A stretch of DNA of 35,290 nucleotides from Cupriavidus campinensis (GTDB taxonomy: Bacteria > Pseudomonadota > Gammaproteobacteria > Burkholderiales > Burkholderiaceae), in the NCBI RefSeq assembly GCF_905397395.1, contig NZ_CAJPVH010000054.1, forward strand, positions 1 through 35,290, written 5' to 3'. Position 1 is the stretch's first letter. Each line of letters starts with the position of its first letter. A program made the translations under genes and the position numbers. Positions 15,857 through 24,670 of the stretch are shown one piece after another. Below the pieces are notes generated by a model that worked only from the letters and a program-made list of their open reading frames with translations, was not told the DNA's origin and did not search any database.

Positions 15857-16944
15857 TGCCGGACATGCATAAAGGAATGTCGCCCGCCAACGTAGCGGGC
15901 GTACACGGAAGGAAGGGCCTGCGCAGGTCCTTTTTTCTGGCCTTGTGTCTGACCGCTGCCGCCGCAACGGCGCAGCCGTCTGACAATACGCTGAACCGAC
16001 GCGACGCCACGGCGTGGCTCAACAAGATCCACCGTGCCGCCCAGCGCGAGAACTACGTCGGCACGCTGATCTATCAGCGGGGCAGCGTCATGCATGCGTC
16101 GCGGATCCAGCATTACAGCGATCTCGTCCACAACGAGTACGAACGCCTGGAAACGCTCGACGGCAAGCCGCGCGAGGTGCTGCGCCAGAACGACGTCGTG
16201 CACAGCCTGATTCCAGAAGCCAAGCTCGTGGTCGTGGAGAAGCAGGAGGCGAAGGACCGCTTCCCGGCGCTGCTGGCGACCAACAAGAGCGATGTGCTCG
16301 AGCTGTACGACATGCGCAAGCTGCCCGCCGAGCGCGTGGCGGGCGTCGAGTGCGAGGTGTTCTCGCTTGAGCCCCACGATGCGGCGCGCTACGCAGTGCG
16401 CCTGTGGGCCGACAAGGGCTCGGGTCTGCTGATGCGCGCGCAGACCATCGGCGAGGGCGGCAAGGTGCTCGAACAGGTGGCGTTCTCGCAGGTCGACATC
16501 GGCGTGCCGTCGGACAAGCAACGCATCCTGTCCGCCATCAAGAGTTCGCAGTCATGGAGCCGCTACGAAGTCACCTATCAGCCGGCCAACGTGGCCGACG
16601 AAGGGTGGATCATCGGTTCGCCGCTCAAGGGCTTCCAGAAGATCCGCGAAGTGCGCCGCCCGCTGGGCGAGTTGCGCCCGCCGGCACAGGGCAGCAAGCC
16701 GGGGCAGGTCTTCGAGGTGCTCCAGATCGTCTACAGCGACGGTCTGACCGGGTTGTCGATCTTTATCGAACCCGTATCGGAACAACGGGCGCGCCGTGAA
16801 GGCGTGGCTTCGCTCGGCGCCACGCAGGTCGTGGTGCGCCGCGTGGCTGACTACTGGATCACGGTGGTGGGCGAGGTGCCCGCCGCCACGGTCAGGCAGT
16901 TCGCCGCCGGCGTGGAGTACCGCCCGCCCAAGACGGTACACTGA
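15856..16944 (+). CDS. rseB: Sigma-E regulatory protein RseB/MucB
   Basis: Periplasmic protein that binds RseA and shields it from cleavage until lipopolysaccharide or mislocalised lipids signal stress. The 362-residue protein begins with a basic N-terminus and a hydrophobic signal segment (about 25-38, FFLALCLTAAAATAQ) with likely cleavage after ATAQ or nearby. The MucB N-terminal lipoprotein-binding-like domain follows (RENYVGTLIYQRG, HYSDLVHNEYERLETLDGKPREVLR) and the C-terminal domain contains PLKGFQKIREVRR and VVRRVADYWITVVGEVP. In-frame ATGs at 15865 and 15877 are alternative starts. Confidence 0.93.
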   Translation: MPDMHKGMSPANVAGVHGRKGLRRSFFLALCLTAAAATAQPSDNTLNRRDATAWLNKIHRAAQRENYVGTLIYQRGSVMHASRIQHYSDLVHNEYERLETLDGKPREVLRQNDVVHSLIPEAKLVVVEKQEAKDRFPALLATNKSDVLELYDMRKLPAERVAGVECEVFSLEPHDAARYAVRLWADKGSGLLMRAQTIGEGGKVLEQVAFSQVDIGVPSDKQRILSAIKSSQSWSRYEVTYQPANVADEGWIIGSPLKGFQKIREVRRPLGELRPPAQGSKPGQVFEVLQIVYSDGLTGLSIFIEPVSEQRARREGVASLGATQVVVRRVADYWITVVGEVPAATVRQFAAGVEYRPPKTVH

Positions 16945-17093
16945 GCGCATGGGCGCGCTGGCGCCGGGGCAGCGAACCCCGGTGCTGGCCGCTTGGTGCG
17001 GGCCAGTCGCGCTTGAAGTTCCGCCTTGCGGGGTCGATCGACTCCGACGTCCGGCAAGGCATCCGTTTCTCGCTGATCTCCCGGGAGTTGTCG

Positions 17094-18587
17094 ATGATTT
17101 CCAAATCCCCAGCCCTGGTGCGAACCATGGTCATGGCTGCCATGCTCGTGCTGGGTCCGGCTGTTGCCCAGATGGGGCATGCCCAGGCGGCTGCCTCGAA
17201 CTACAACCTGCCTGACTTCACCGATCTGGTGGAGAAGGCCAGCCCGGCCGTCGTCAACATTCGTACCACCGAGCGCATCCGCTCGCGTGGCGGCAACTCG
17301 CCTGAAGACGACGAGATGGCCGAATTCTTCCGCCGCTTCTTTGGCGTGCCGATGCCGGGCGCGCCGGGTGGTCCCACCCCGCCGCGCCGTGGCCAGCCGC
17401 CGCAGGGCGAGGAACAGAGCCGTGGCGTGGGGTCTGGCTTTATCATCAGCCAGGATGGCTACGTGATGACCAACGCTCACGTGGTGGCGGACGCCGAGAC
17501 CATCTACGTGACCCTGCCCGACAAGCGCGAGTTCAAGGCCAAGCTGATCGGCTCCGATCGCCGCACCGACGTGGCGCTGATCAAGGTGGAAGCGAGCAAC
17601 CTGCCGCGCCTGCCGCTTGGCGATTCGGACAAGATTCGTCCGGGCGAGTGGGTGCTGGCCATTGGCTCGCCGTTCGGGCTCGACAATAGCGTGACTGCGG
17701 GCATCGTCTCGGCCAAGGGCCGCGATACGGGTGACTACCTGCCGTTCATCCAGACCGACGTGGCCGTGAATCCCGGTAACTCGGGCGGGCCGCTGATCAA
17801 CCTGCGCGGCGAGGTGATCGGTATCAATTCGCAGATCTACAGCCGTAGCGGTGGCTACATGGGCATCTCGTTCGCGATTCCGATCGACGAGGCGATGCGC
17901 GTGTCCGAGCAGCTCAAGGCATCCGGCAAGGTGACCCGTGGCCGGATCGCCGTGGCCATCGGCGACGTGACCAAGGAAGTGGCGGACTCGCTCGGCCTGG
18001 GCCGTGCGCGTGGCGCGCTGGTTGGCAGCGTGGAACCGGGCGGACCGGCCGAGAAGGCCGGCATCGAGGCGGGCGACATCATCCTGAAGTTCAACGGCCG
18101 CGACATCGAGAAGGCGTCGGACCTGCCGCGGATGGTTGGCGATACCAAGCCGGGCACCCGCGTGCCGCTGCAGGTGTGGCGCAAGGGGCAGACGCGTGAC
18201 GTTTCCGTGACCGTGACCGAACTCGAGCCGGACAACGCCCGCGCCGTGGCGCGCCGGGGCGACAAGCGGGGCGGCAGCGCGGACGAAGCCGCGCCAGCCG
18301 CCAAGCCGAACGCGCTGGGGCTGATCGTCACAGACATTGCCGAGACCAAGCTCAAGGAACTGAAGGTCAAGTCCGGCGTGGAGGTGGAGGCGGCAGACGG
18401 CCCCGCGGCACGTGCCGGCATCCGTCCGGGCGACATCATCCTGCGTCTGGGCGACGCTGACGTGACCAACGCGCGGCAGTTCAACGACATGGTGAAGGCG
18501 CTGGACAAGAACAAGATGGCGGCCGTGTTCGTGCGCCGTGGCGACGCCACCCAGGTGCTGACGCTGCGTCCGAGTCAGGCCCGGTAA
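17094..18587 (+). CDS. mucD: Periplasmic serine protease MucD/DegP family
   Basis: HtrA-type protease/chaperone for misfolded periplasmic proteins. The 497-residue protein has a signal peptide (about 1-32, ending near GHAQAAA), a trypsin-like domain with His129 (TNAHVV), Asp159 (RRTDVALIKV) and Ser230 (GNSGGPL), and two PDZ domains (about 255-355 and 395-490). I chose the ATG at 17094 because GGGAG (17082-17086) precedes it and it leads directly into the signal peptide; an in-frame start at 17013 would add 27 charged residues. It follows rseB by 149 bases, a gap with no convincing promoter. The order rpoE-rseA-rseB-mucD is a known arrangement (algU-mucABCD in Pseudomonas). Confidence 0.93.
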   Translation: MISKSPALVRTMVMAAMLVLGPAVAQMGHAQAAASNYNLPDFTDLVEKASPAVVNIRTTERIRSRGGNSPEDDEMAEFFRRFFGVPMPGAPGGPTPPRRGQPPQGEEQSRGVGSGFIISQDGYVMTNAHVVADAETIYVTLPDKREFKAKLIGSDRRTDVALIKVEASNLPRLPLGDSDKIRPGEWVLAIGSPFGLDNSVTAGIVSAKGRDTGDYLPFIQTDVAVNPGNSGGPLINLRGEVIGINSQIYSRSGGYMGISFAIPIDEAMRVSEQLKASGKVTRGRIAVAIGDVTKEVADSLGLGRARGALVGSVEPGGPAEKAGIEAGDIILKFNGRDIEKASDLPRMVGDTKPGTRVPLQVWRKGQTRDVSVTVTELEPDNARAVARRGDKRGGSADEAAPAAKPNALGLIVTDIAETKLKELKVKSGVEVEAADGPAARAGIRPGDIILRLGDADVTNARQFNDMVKALDKNKMAAVFVRRGDATQVLTLRPSQAR

Positions 18588-18620
18588 GACGGTCCGGGCG
18601 ATCCCCGGACCCCCAGCCTC

Positions 18621-18657
18621 CATCGCGCCGGCCTCGATGTCCGGCGCGATGTGTTTC
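18621..18657 (+). terminator. Probable terminator after mucD
   Basis: Perfect 11-bp stem CATCGCGCCGG/CCGGCGCGATG (18621-18631 and 18641-18651) with a 9-base loop, followed by a weak TGTTTC. The stem is strong, the U-tract poor. The rest of the gap to lepA (18658-18848) holds a TAAAAT (18754) without a -35 and nothing else I can support. Confidence 0.6.
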
Positions 18658-18848
18658 AGGGGTGCGCGATGCGCCACTCCCGGGCGCAGGCGCGGAAAGT
18701 GCCGGTCACGGTTCCGACACCATTTACCGCGCCGGAAGTCATTGAAAATCCGGTAAAATCGCGGATTGGCGCACGCATTGCGCCCCACCATTTTTAAGCT
18801 CCCGCGCCCCCGTCCCACCTGGCGCGCTGGCGCCTCCCTGAACGCTAG

Positions 18849-20642
18849 ATGGACCACATTCGTAATTTCTCGATCATTGCCCACATCGACCATGGGAAAT
18901 CGACCCTGGCCGACCGAATCATTCAGCGGTGTGGCGGGCTGTCCGATCGCGAGATGGAAGCGCAGGTGCTCGACTCGATGGACATCGAGAAGGAGCGCGG
19001 CATCACCATCAAGGCCCAGACCGCTGCGCTGAGCTACAAGGCGCGCGACGGCCAGGTCTACAACCTGAACCTGATCGACACCCCGGGGCACGTGGACTTC
19101 AGCTACGAAGTCAGCCGCTCGCTGTCCGCCTGCGAAGGCGCGCTGCTGGTGGTGGATGCCTCGCAGGGCGTGGAAGCCCAGACCGTGGCCAACTGCTACA
19201 CGGCCATCGAACTGGGCGTGGAAGTGGTGCCCGTGCTCAACAAGATCGACCTGCCGCAGGCGGACCCCGCCAACGCGATCCAGGAAATTGAGGACGTGAT
19301 CGGCATCGATGCCCACGACGCCACGCCGTGCTCGGCCAAGACCGGCCAGGGCGTGGAAGACGTGATCGAGGCGATGATCGCCAAGGTGCCGCCGCCCAAA
19401 GGCGACCCCACGGCCCCGCTGCAGGCGCTGATCATTGACTCCTGGTTCGATAATTACGTCGGCGTGGTCATGCTGGTGCGTGTAGTCAACGGCACGCTGC
19501 GCCCGAAGGACAAGGTGCTGCTGATGGCCACGGGCGCGCAGCACCTGGTGGAGCAGGTGGGCGTGTTCTCGCCGAAGTCGCTGCCGCGCGAGTCGCTCTC
19601 GGCAGGCCAGGTGGGCTTCGTGATCGCGGGTATCAAGGAACTGAAGGCGGCCAAGGTGGGCGACACCATCACCACCATGGCGCGCAAGGCGGCCGAGCCG
19701 CTGCCGGGCTTCAAGGAAGTCAAGCCGCAGGTGTTCGCCGGCCTGTATCCGGTGGAAGCGAACCAGTACGAGGCGCTGCGCGAATCGCTCGAGAAACTGC
19801 GCCTGAACGACGCCTCGCTGCAATACGAGCCGGAAGTGTCCCAGGCGCTGGGCTTCGGTTTCCGCTGCGGCTTCCTGGGCCTGCTGCACATGGAAATCGT
19901 GCAGGAGCGCCTTGAGCGCGAGTTCGACATGGATCTGATCACCACCGCGCCAACGGTGGTCTATCAGGTGCAGATGCGCGACGGCACGGTGCTGACCGTG
20001 GAAAACCCGGCCAAGATGCCCGATCCGAGCCGGATCGAGGCGATCCTGGAGCCGATCGTCACCGTGAACCTGTACATGCCGCAGGACTATGTCGGCTCCG
20101 TGATCACGCTCTGCACGCAGAAGCGCGGCTCGCAGATCAACATGAGCTACCACGGCAAGCAGGTGCAGCTGACCTACGAGATCCCGATGGCCGAGATCGT
20201 GATGGACTTCTTCGATCGGCTGAAGTCGGTGTCGCGCGGCTATGCGTCGATGGATTACGAGTTCAAGGAATATCGCCCGTCGGACGTGGTGAAGGTGGAC
20301 ATCCTCATCAACAGCGACAAGGTCGATGCGCTGTCCGTGATTGTGCACCGCTCGAATTCGCAATATCGCGGGCGCGAGGTGGCGGCCAAGATGCGCGAGA
20401 TCATCCCGCGCCAGATGTACGACGTGGCCATCCAGGCGGCGATCGGGGCGAACATCATTGCGCGCGAGAACGTGAAGGCGCTGCGCAAGAACGTGCTGGC
20501 CAAGTGCTACGGCGGCGATATCTCGCGCAAGAAGAAGCTGCTGGAGAAGCAGAAGGCGGGCAAGAAGCGCATGAAGCAGGTGGGCACCGTGGAGATCCCG
20601 CAGGAGGCATTCCTGGCGATCCTGCAGGTGGACGACAAGTAA
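18849..20642 (+). CDS. lepA: Elongation factor 4 (LepA)
   Basis: Ribosome-bound GTPase that affects initiation and back-translocation under stress. The 597-residue protein has P-loop AHIDHGKS (residues 11-18), switch II DTPGH, NKID for base recognition and the C-terminal domain unique to LepA with SYHGKQVQLTYEIP and VLAKCYGGDISRKKKLLEKQK. Length is the usual about 600. It begins the long operon to nagZ; lepA-lepB is a standard pair. Confidence 0.98.
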   Translation: MDHIRNFSIIAHIDHGKSTLADRIIQRCGGLSDREMEAQVLDSMDIEKERGITIKAQTAALSYKARDGQVYNLNLIDTPGHVDFSYEVSRSLSACEGALLVVDASQGVEAQTVANCYTAIELGVEVVPVLNKIDLPQADPANAIQEIEDVIGIDAHDATPCSAKTGQGVEDVIEAMIAKVPPPKGDPTAPLQALIIDSWFDNYVGVVMLVRVVNGTLRPKDKVLLMATGAQHLVEQVGVFSPKSLPRESLSAGQVGFVIAGIKELKAAKVGDTITTMARKAAEPLPGFKEVKPQVFAGLYPVEANQYEALRESLEKLRLNDASLQYEPEVSQALGFGFRCGFLGLLHMEIVQERLEREFDMDLITTAPTVVYQVQMRDGTVLTVENPAKMPDPSRIEAILEPIVTVNLYMPQDYVGSVITLCTQKRGSQINMSYHGKQVQLTYEIPMAEIVMDFFDRLKSVSRGYASMDYEFKEYRPSDVVKVDILINSDKVDALSVIVHRSNSQYRGREVAAKMREIIPRQMYDVAIQAAIGANIIARENVKALRKNVLAKCYGGDISRKKKLLEKQKAGKKRMKQVGTVEIPQEAFLAILQVDDK

Positions 20643-20648
20643 GCCGCA

Positions 20649-20671
20649 GGCCAGCGCCAAGTCCGCTGGCC
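20649..20671 (+). repeat. Hairpin between lepA and lepB
   Basis: Perfect 8-bp stem GGCCAGCG/CGCTGGCC with a 7-base loop, 7 bases after the lepA stop, without a T-run. It may be a processing site or a weak barrier inside the operon. Confidence 0.4.
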
Positions 20672-20713
20672 GGGTGACAGGACGATCTTCTAAAAAATCA
20701 ACGCCAAGCCGTC

Positions 20714-21613
20714 ATGAATTTTGCACTGATCCTTTTTGTGCTGGTGGTCATTACGGGCATTGCCTGGGTTGCCGACAAGCTGGTCTTCGAGCGCCAGCGC
20801 CGCAGCGTGGCGCACCTTGCCCTGGCCGAATTCGACGCGCGCCGCGGCGACATGCAGGCGGTGCACGGGAGTACCGAGCTGGACGCCTCGCGCGCCCGGC
20901 TGGCCGAGGAAAAGCTGCGCCAGCCGTGGTGGCTCGAGTACTCGGCGAGCTTCTTCCCGGTCATTCTGGCGGTGTTCGTGCTCCGTTCGTTCGTGGTGGA
21001 GCCGTTCAAGATCCCGTCCGGCTCGATGATCCCGACGCTGCTGATTGGCGATTTCATCCTCGTCAATAAATACGACTACGGCATCCGCCTGCCGGTGCTG
21101 AACAAGAAGGTCCTCGACGTTGGCACGCCGCAGCGCGGCGACGTGATGGTGTTTCGCTACCCGAAGGACGAGTCGCTCGACTACATCAAGCGCGTGGTGG
21201 GCGTACCCGGCGACGTGGTGCGCTACGAGAACAAGAAGCTGACCGTGAACGGCAAGCCGGCCGAGTACTCCGCCTTGCCCGACTACCTCGACGAAGAGCG
21301 GCTGGCCTACTCGAAGCATTTCACCGAGACGCTTCCGGGCGGCGTGGCGCATGGCATCCTGAACGATGCCGACCGTCCGGCGTTCGTGGCGGGCGCCGAC
21401 CCTGATTTCCCGTTCCGCGAGAACTGCACTTACAATCAGCAGGGGCTGACGTGTAAAGTGCCGGAAGGGCACTATTTCGTCATGGGCGACAACCGTGACA
21501 ACAGCCTGGATTCACGTTACTGGGGCTTCGTCCCGGACAAGAACGTCGTAGGCAAGGCGTTCGTGATCTGGATGAACCTGGGCAATTTTGGGCGCGTGGG
21601 GTCGTTCAAGTAA
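20714..21613 (+). CDS. lepB: Signal peptidase I
   Basis: Inner-membrane protease that removes signal peptides from exported proteins. The 299-residue protein has a first membrane segment (about 2-22), a second hydrophobic stretch (about 80-98), and the Ser/Lys dyad at Ser104 (PSGSMIPTL) and Lys159 (DYIKRVVGVPGD). The later box MGDNRDNSLDSRYWG is complete. Together with lepA upstream and rnc downstream this is the usual proteobacterial order. Confidence 0.97.
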   Translation: MNFALILFVLVVITGIAWVADKLVFERQRRSVAHLALAEFDARRGDMQAVHGSTELDASRARLAEEKLRQPWWLEYSASFFPVILAVFVLRSFVVEPFKIPSGSMIPTLLIGDFILVNKYDYGIRLPVLNKKVLDVGTPQRGDVMVFRYPKDESLDYIKRVVGVPGDVVRYENKKLTVNGKPAEYSALPDYLDEERLAYSKHFTETLPGGVAHGILNDADRPAFVAGADPDFPFRENCTYNQQGLTCKVPEGHYFVMGDNRDNSLDSRYWGFVPDKNVVGKAFVIWMNLGNFGRVGSFK

Positions 21614-21667
21614 CGGTCGGACGCCTCGCGCAGCGCAAATACACTCAAAAAACGAGGGAAGCGCAAA

Positions 21668-22066
21668 ATGGGTCAGAAGTTGGGTTTTTCGGGGAAGAGG
21701 GGAAATATCCGCGTAGATGTGCTTAAAGGATCACGTGGATTCTCATTGGGGTCGTTGCTGATCGTCATCATCATCGTGATTGCGGTGGTGCTGCCGGCAG
21801 TGAAGGCGATTCCCAGCATGATCGAGTACTTCTCGGTCAAGCGGGCGGTGAACTACGCGAAGGATCGGTCGGTCAACCGCAAGGATGTGGCGGCCAACTT
21901 CGACAAGCAGGCCCAGATCGACCGCATCGAGGCGCTCAAGGGTGACGATCTCGACGTGATCGAGGACGAAGCCGGCAGGATACGCAGCATTGGTTTTTCG
22001 TACCGGACCGAGATTCCCGTCTATGGTCCGCTGAGTCTATTGATTACCTATTCGGGAACGCAGTAA
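21668..22066 (+). CDS. DUF4845 single-pass membrane protein
   Basis: Small 132-residue protein of the DUF4845 family, found between lepB and rnc in beta- and gamma-proteobacteria; its function is not known. One hydrophobic segment (about 27-48) near the N-terminus resembles a type IV pilin-like leader (GFSLGSLLIV), followed by a basic, likely periplasmic domain with SVNRKDVAANFDKQAQIDRI. Its ATG follows GAGGGA (about 21653-21658), and rnc begins 4 bases after its stop. Confidence 0.85.
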   Translation: MGQKLGFSGKRGNIRVDVLKGSRGFSLGSLLIVIIIVIAVVLPAVKAIPSMIEYFSVKRAVNYAKDRSVNRKDVAANFDKQAQIDRIEALKGDDLDVIEDEAGRIRSIGFSYRTEIPVYGPLSLLITYSGTQ

Positions 22067-22070
22067 CGAC

Positions 22071-22841
22071 ATGATCCTCGACGCCTTGCAGCAACGTCTC
22101 GGCTACCGATTCAGCAAGCCCGAATTGCTGCAGCAGGCGCTCACCCATCGCAGCCATAGCGCCCAGCACAACGAGCGCCTGGAATTCCTGGGCGACTCGG
22201 TGCTGAACTGCGCCGTGGCCGACATGCTCTACGGCATGTTTGGCAAGCTCGATGAGGGCGATCTTTCCCGCGTGCGCGCCAACCTGGTCAAGCAGCAGGC
22301 GCTGTATGAGATCGCCCAGATGCTCCAGCTTTCCGACGTCCTGCGCCTGGGCGAGGGCGAGCTGAAGAGCGGCGGCTTCCGCCGTCCGTCGATCCTGGCG
22401 GACGCGCTGGAGGCCATTGTCGGGGCGGTGTTCCTCGATGCCGGCTTCGATGCCGCGCGGGCGCTGATCCGCAAGCTGTATATCCCAATTCTGGAGCAGG
22501 TGGACCCCCGCACGCTGGGCAAGGACGCCAAGACGCTGCTCCAGGAGTATCTGCAGGGCCACAAGATTGCCCTGCCGCAGTACAACGTCATCGCCACACA
22601 CGGTGCCGCACACAGCCAGCAGTTTGAAGTCGAATGCACCGTGCCTAAACTGGAGGTGCGCGTGTTCGGCACCGGCGCCTCGCGCCGTGCGGCCGAGCAG
22701 GCGGCGGCCAAGCTCGCGCTGGATGAGGTGCAGAAGCTCGTGCCCCAGCTGCTCAAGCGCAGCCGGGCCGAGCGCACGGGCAAGACCCGCAAGCAGCCGG
22801 TGCCGCCGGATCCCCAGTTGTCTCTCAGGTTGAAGGAATGA
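22071..22841 (+). CDS. rnc: Ribonuclease III
   Basis: Double-strand-specific endoribonuclease for rRNA precursor and mRNA processing. The 256-residue protein has the signature ERLEFLGDS (residues 35-43) with Glu38 and Asp42, a second acidic site in ADALEAIVGAVFLD, and a C-terminal dsRNA-binding domain (about 158-228, with LQEYLQGH and GTGASRRAAEQAAAKLAL). Beyond that is a basic tail. The stop overlaps the era start by 4 bases (ATGA). Confidence 0.97.
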   Translation: MILDALQQRLGYRFSKPELLQQALTHRSHSAQHNERLEFLGDSVLNCAVADMLYGMFGKLDEGDLSRVRANLVKQQALYEIAQMLQLSDVLRLGEGELKSGGFRRPSILADALEAIVGAVFLDAGFDAARALIRKLYIPILEQVDPRTLGKDAKTLLQEYLQGHKIALPQYNVIATHGAAHSQQFEVECTVPKLEVRVFGTGASRRAAEQAAAKLALDEVQKLVPQLLKRSRAERTGKTRKQPVPPDPQLSLRLKE

Positions 22842-23776
22842 CCGAATCTACCCCTCCGCAGCAGGACGCCCAGGCACCCTCGGATGCAGCGGCGTTCCGC
22901 TGCGGCACGGTGGCCATTGTTGGCCGCCCCAACGTGGGCAAGTCCACGTTGATGAATGCACTTGTCGGCCAGAAGGTCAGCATCACGTCCCGCAAGGCGC
23001 AGACCACGCGCCACCGCATCGTCGGTATCCAGACCACCGATGACGCGCAGTTCGTTTTCGTCGATACGCCAGGCTTCCAGACCCGCCACGCCAGCGCGCT
23101 GAACCGCTCGCTGAACCGCGCGGTCACGTCCACGCTGTCTACGGTGGATCTGGTGCTGTTCGTCGTGGAAGCCGGCTATTTCGGTGCCGATGACGAAAAG
23201 GTGCTGTCGCTGCTGCCGAAAAACGTGCCGGTGCTGCTGGTCACCAACAAGCTGGATCGCCTGGGCGAGAACCGCGCCGAGGTGATGATGCCGTTCCTGG
23301 AAAAGATGGGGCAGCTGTTCCCGTTCCGGGAAGTGGTGCCGATGTCGGCGAAGACGCATGATCACATCACGCGGCTGCTGGCCATCATCCGCCCGTACCT
23401 GCTCGAAGGCGAGCCGATGTACGACGCCGACGCGATGACCGACCGCAGCGAGCGCTTCCTGGCCTCGGAAATCATCCGCGAGAAGGTCTTCCGCTGGACT
23501 GGCGACGAACTGCCGTACACGAGCACCGTGATCATCGACAAGTTCGAGACCGAAGGCCGGCTGCGCCGCGTGTTCGCGACGATCCTGGTCGAGCGCGACG
23601 CGCACAAGGCCATGATCATCGGCAACAAGGGCGCCAAGCTCAAACAGATCTCCACCGAGGCGCGCCTCGACATGGAGAAGTTGTTCGACGGCAAGGTCTA
23701 CCTGGAGATGTGGATCAAGGTCAAGAGCGGCTGGGCCGACAACGAAGCCGGACTGCGGGCCTACGGCTACGAGTGA
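22838..23776 (+). CDS. era: GTPase Era
   Basis: GTPase that binds the 3' end of 16S rRNA in small-subunit maturation. The 312-residue protein has G1 GRPNVGKST (29-37), G3 DTPGF, G4 NKLD, and a C-terminal KH domain containing HKAMIIGNKGAKLKQI. The first ~20 residues are a short polar extension. Translation is coupled to rnc, the usual partner. Confidence 0.97.
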   Translation: MTESTPPQQDAQAPSDAAAFRCGTVAIVGRPNVGKSTLMNALVGQKVSITSRKAQTTRHRIVGIQTTDDAQFVFVDTPGFQTRHASALNRSLNRAVTSTLSTVDLVLFVVEAGYFGADDEKVLSLLPKNVPVLLVTNKLDRLGENRAEVMMPFLEKMGQLFPFREVVPMSAKTHDHITRLLAIIRPYLLEGEPMYDADAMTDRSERFLASEIIREKVFRWTGDELPYTSTVIIDKFETEGRLRRVFATILVERDAHKAMIIGNKGAKLKQISTEARLDMEKLFDGKVYLEMWIKVKSGWADNEAGLRAYGYE

Positions 23777-23781
23777 GCAAG

Positions 23782-24666
23782 ATGCCTGACGCGCCCCGAG
23801 CCGCGCCCAGGCGCGCGCGGAGCGCCGATCCCATCGCCGAGGAAGCCGCCGAACTGCTGGAAGTGCAGGGCGGCACCGGGCTGTCCCCGGCCGTGGCCGC
23901 CGGCCGCGAGATGATGGACCGGGCCATGCGGATCGTGCCCGCGCGCACCGAGTTGCGCGTGACCAACGAGTCCGGGTTCGTGCTCCACGCCTATCCCTAT
24001 CGTGAGACTAGTCTTATTCTGGACGTCTTCACGCGAGACCACGGTCGCATGGCCATGGTGGCGAAGGGCGCCAAGCGGCCGCATTCGGCGCTGCGCTCGG
24101 TGCTTCAGCACTTCCACCCCATTTCGCTCTCCTGGACTGGCCGCGGCGAGGTCAAGACGCTGACCAAGGCCGAATACATGGGCGGCATGCTGCCACTGGC
24201 CGGTGATGCGCTGCTGTCGGGCTTCTATCTCAACGAATTGCTATTGCGCTTCTGCCCGCGCGAGGACGCGCATCCGGCACTGTTCAAACACTACATGATC
24301 ACGCTGACGCGGCTCGCGCATGGTGAGTCCGCCAGTCTGGTGCTGCGCAGCTTCGAGCGTGTGCTGCTACAGGAGACTGGGTTCGCGGTGGCGTTCGACC
24401 AGTGCGTGAGCACCGGGGAGCCAGTGCAACCAGGCCTCGACTACGTGTATCACCCGGAACGGGGCGTGCGCCGCGCGCAGCCGAGCGATCCGTCGAGTTG
24501 GCCCGTGGTGTCCGGCCAGACCTTGCTGGACATGGGGCGGGACGATTATGGCCGCGCCCAGACCGCCACACAAAGCCGCGCCCTGATGCGTTTCCTGCTG
24601 CATTATTATCTGCAGGGTGCGCCGCTGAAAACGCGGCAAATCCTGATCGACCTGCAATTTCTGTAA
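23782..24666 (+). CDS. recO: DNA repair protein RecO
   Basis: Loads RecA on single-stranded DNA with RecR in the RecF pathway. The 294-residue product has a basic/acidic N-terminal extension of roughly 55-60 residues, then the OB-fold (with VLHAYPYRETSLILDVFT and GRMAMVAKGAKRPHS) and a helical C-terminal domain with FYLNELLLRFCPRED, FERVLLQETGF and HYYLQGAPLKTRQ. I take the ATG at 23782; an in-frame GTG at 23773 overlapping the era stop would add three residues and fits coupling equally well. The zinc Cys cluster of some RecO proteins is not complete. Confidence 0.92.
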   Translation: MPDAPRAAPRRARSADPIAEEAAELLEVQGGTGLSPAVAAGREMMDRAMRIVPARTELRVTNESGFVLHAYPYRETSLILDVFTRDHGRMAMVAKGAKRPHSALRSVLQHFHPISLSWTGRGEVKTLTKAEYMGGMLPLAGDALLSGFYLNELLLRFCPREDAHPALFKHYMITLTRLAHGESASLVLRSFERVLLQETGFAVAFDQCVSTGEPVQPGLDYVYHPERGVRRAQPSDPSSWPVVSGQTLLDMGRDDYGRAQTATQSRALMRFLLHYYLQGAPLKTRQILIDLQFL

Positions 24667-24670
24667 AGCC

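Noticed and set aside
18754..18759. TAAAAT as the lepA promoter -10
   Set aside because: The nearby TTGAAA is only 6 bases away and no other -35 fits, so I left it as a note.
16851..20660. 1269-codon open frame on the minus strand across mucD and lepA
   Set aside because: It is antisense to two well-supported genes; in GC-rich DNA, codon bias keeps this frame open. The translation is His/Arg/Ala-rich without family motifs.
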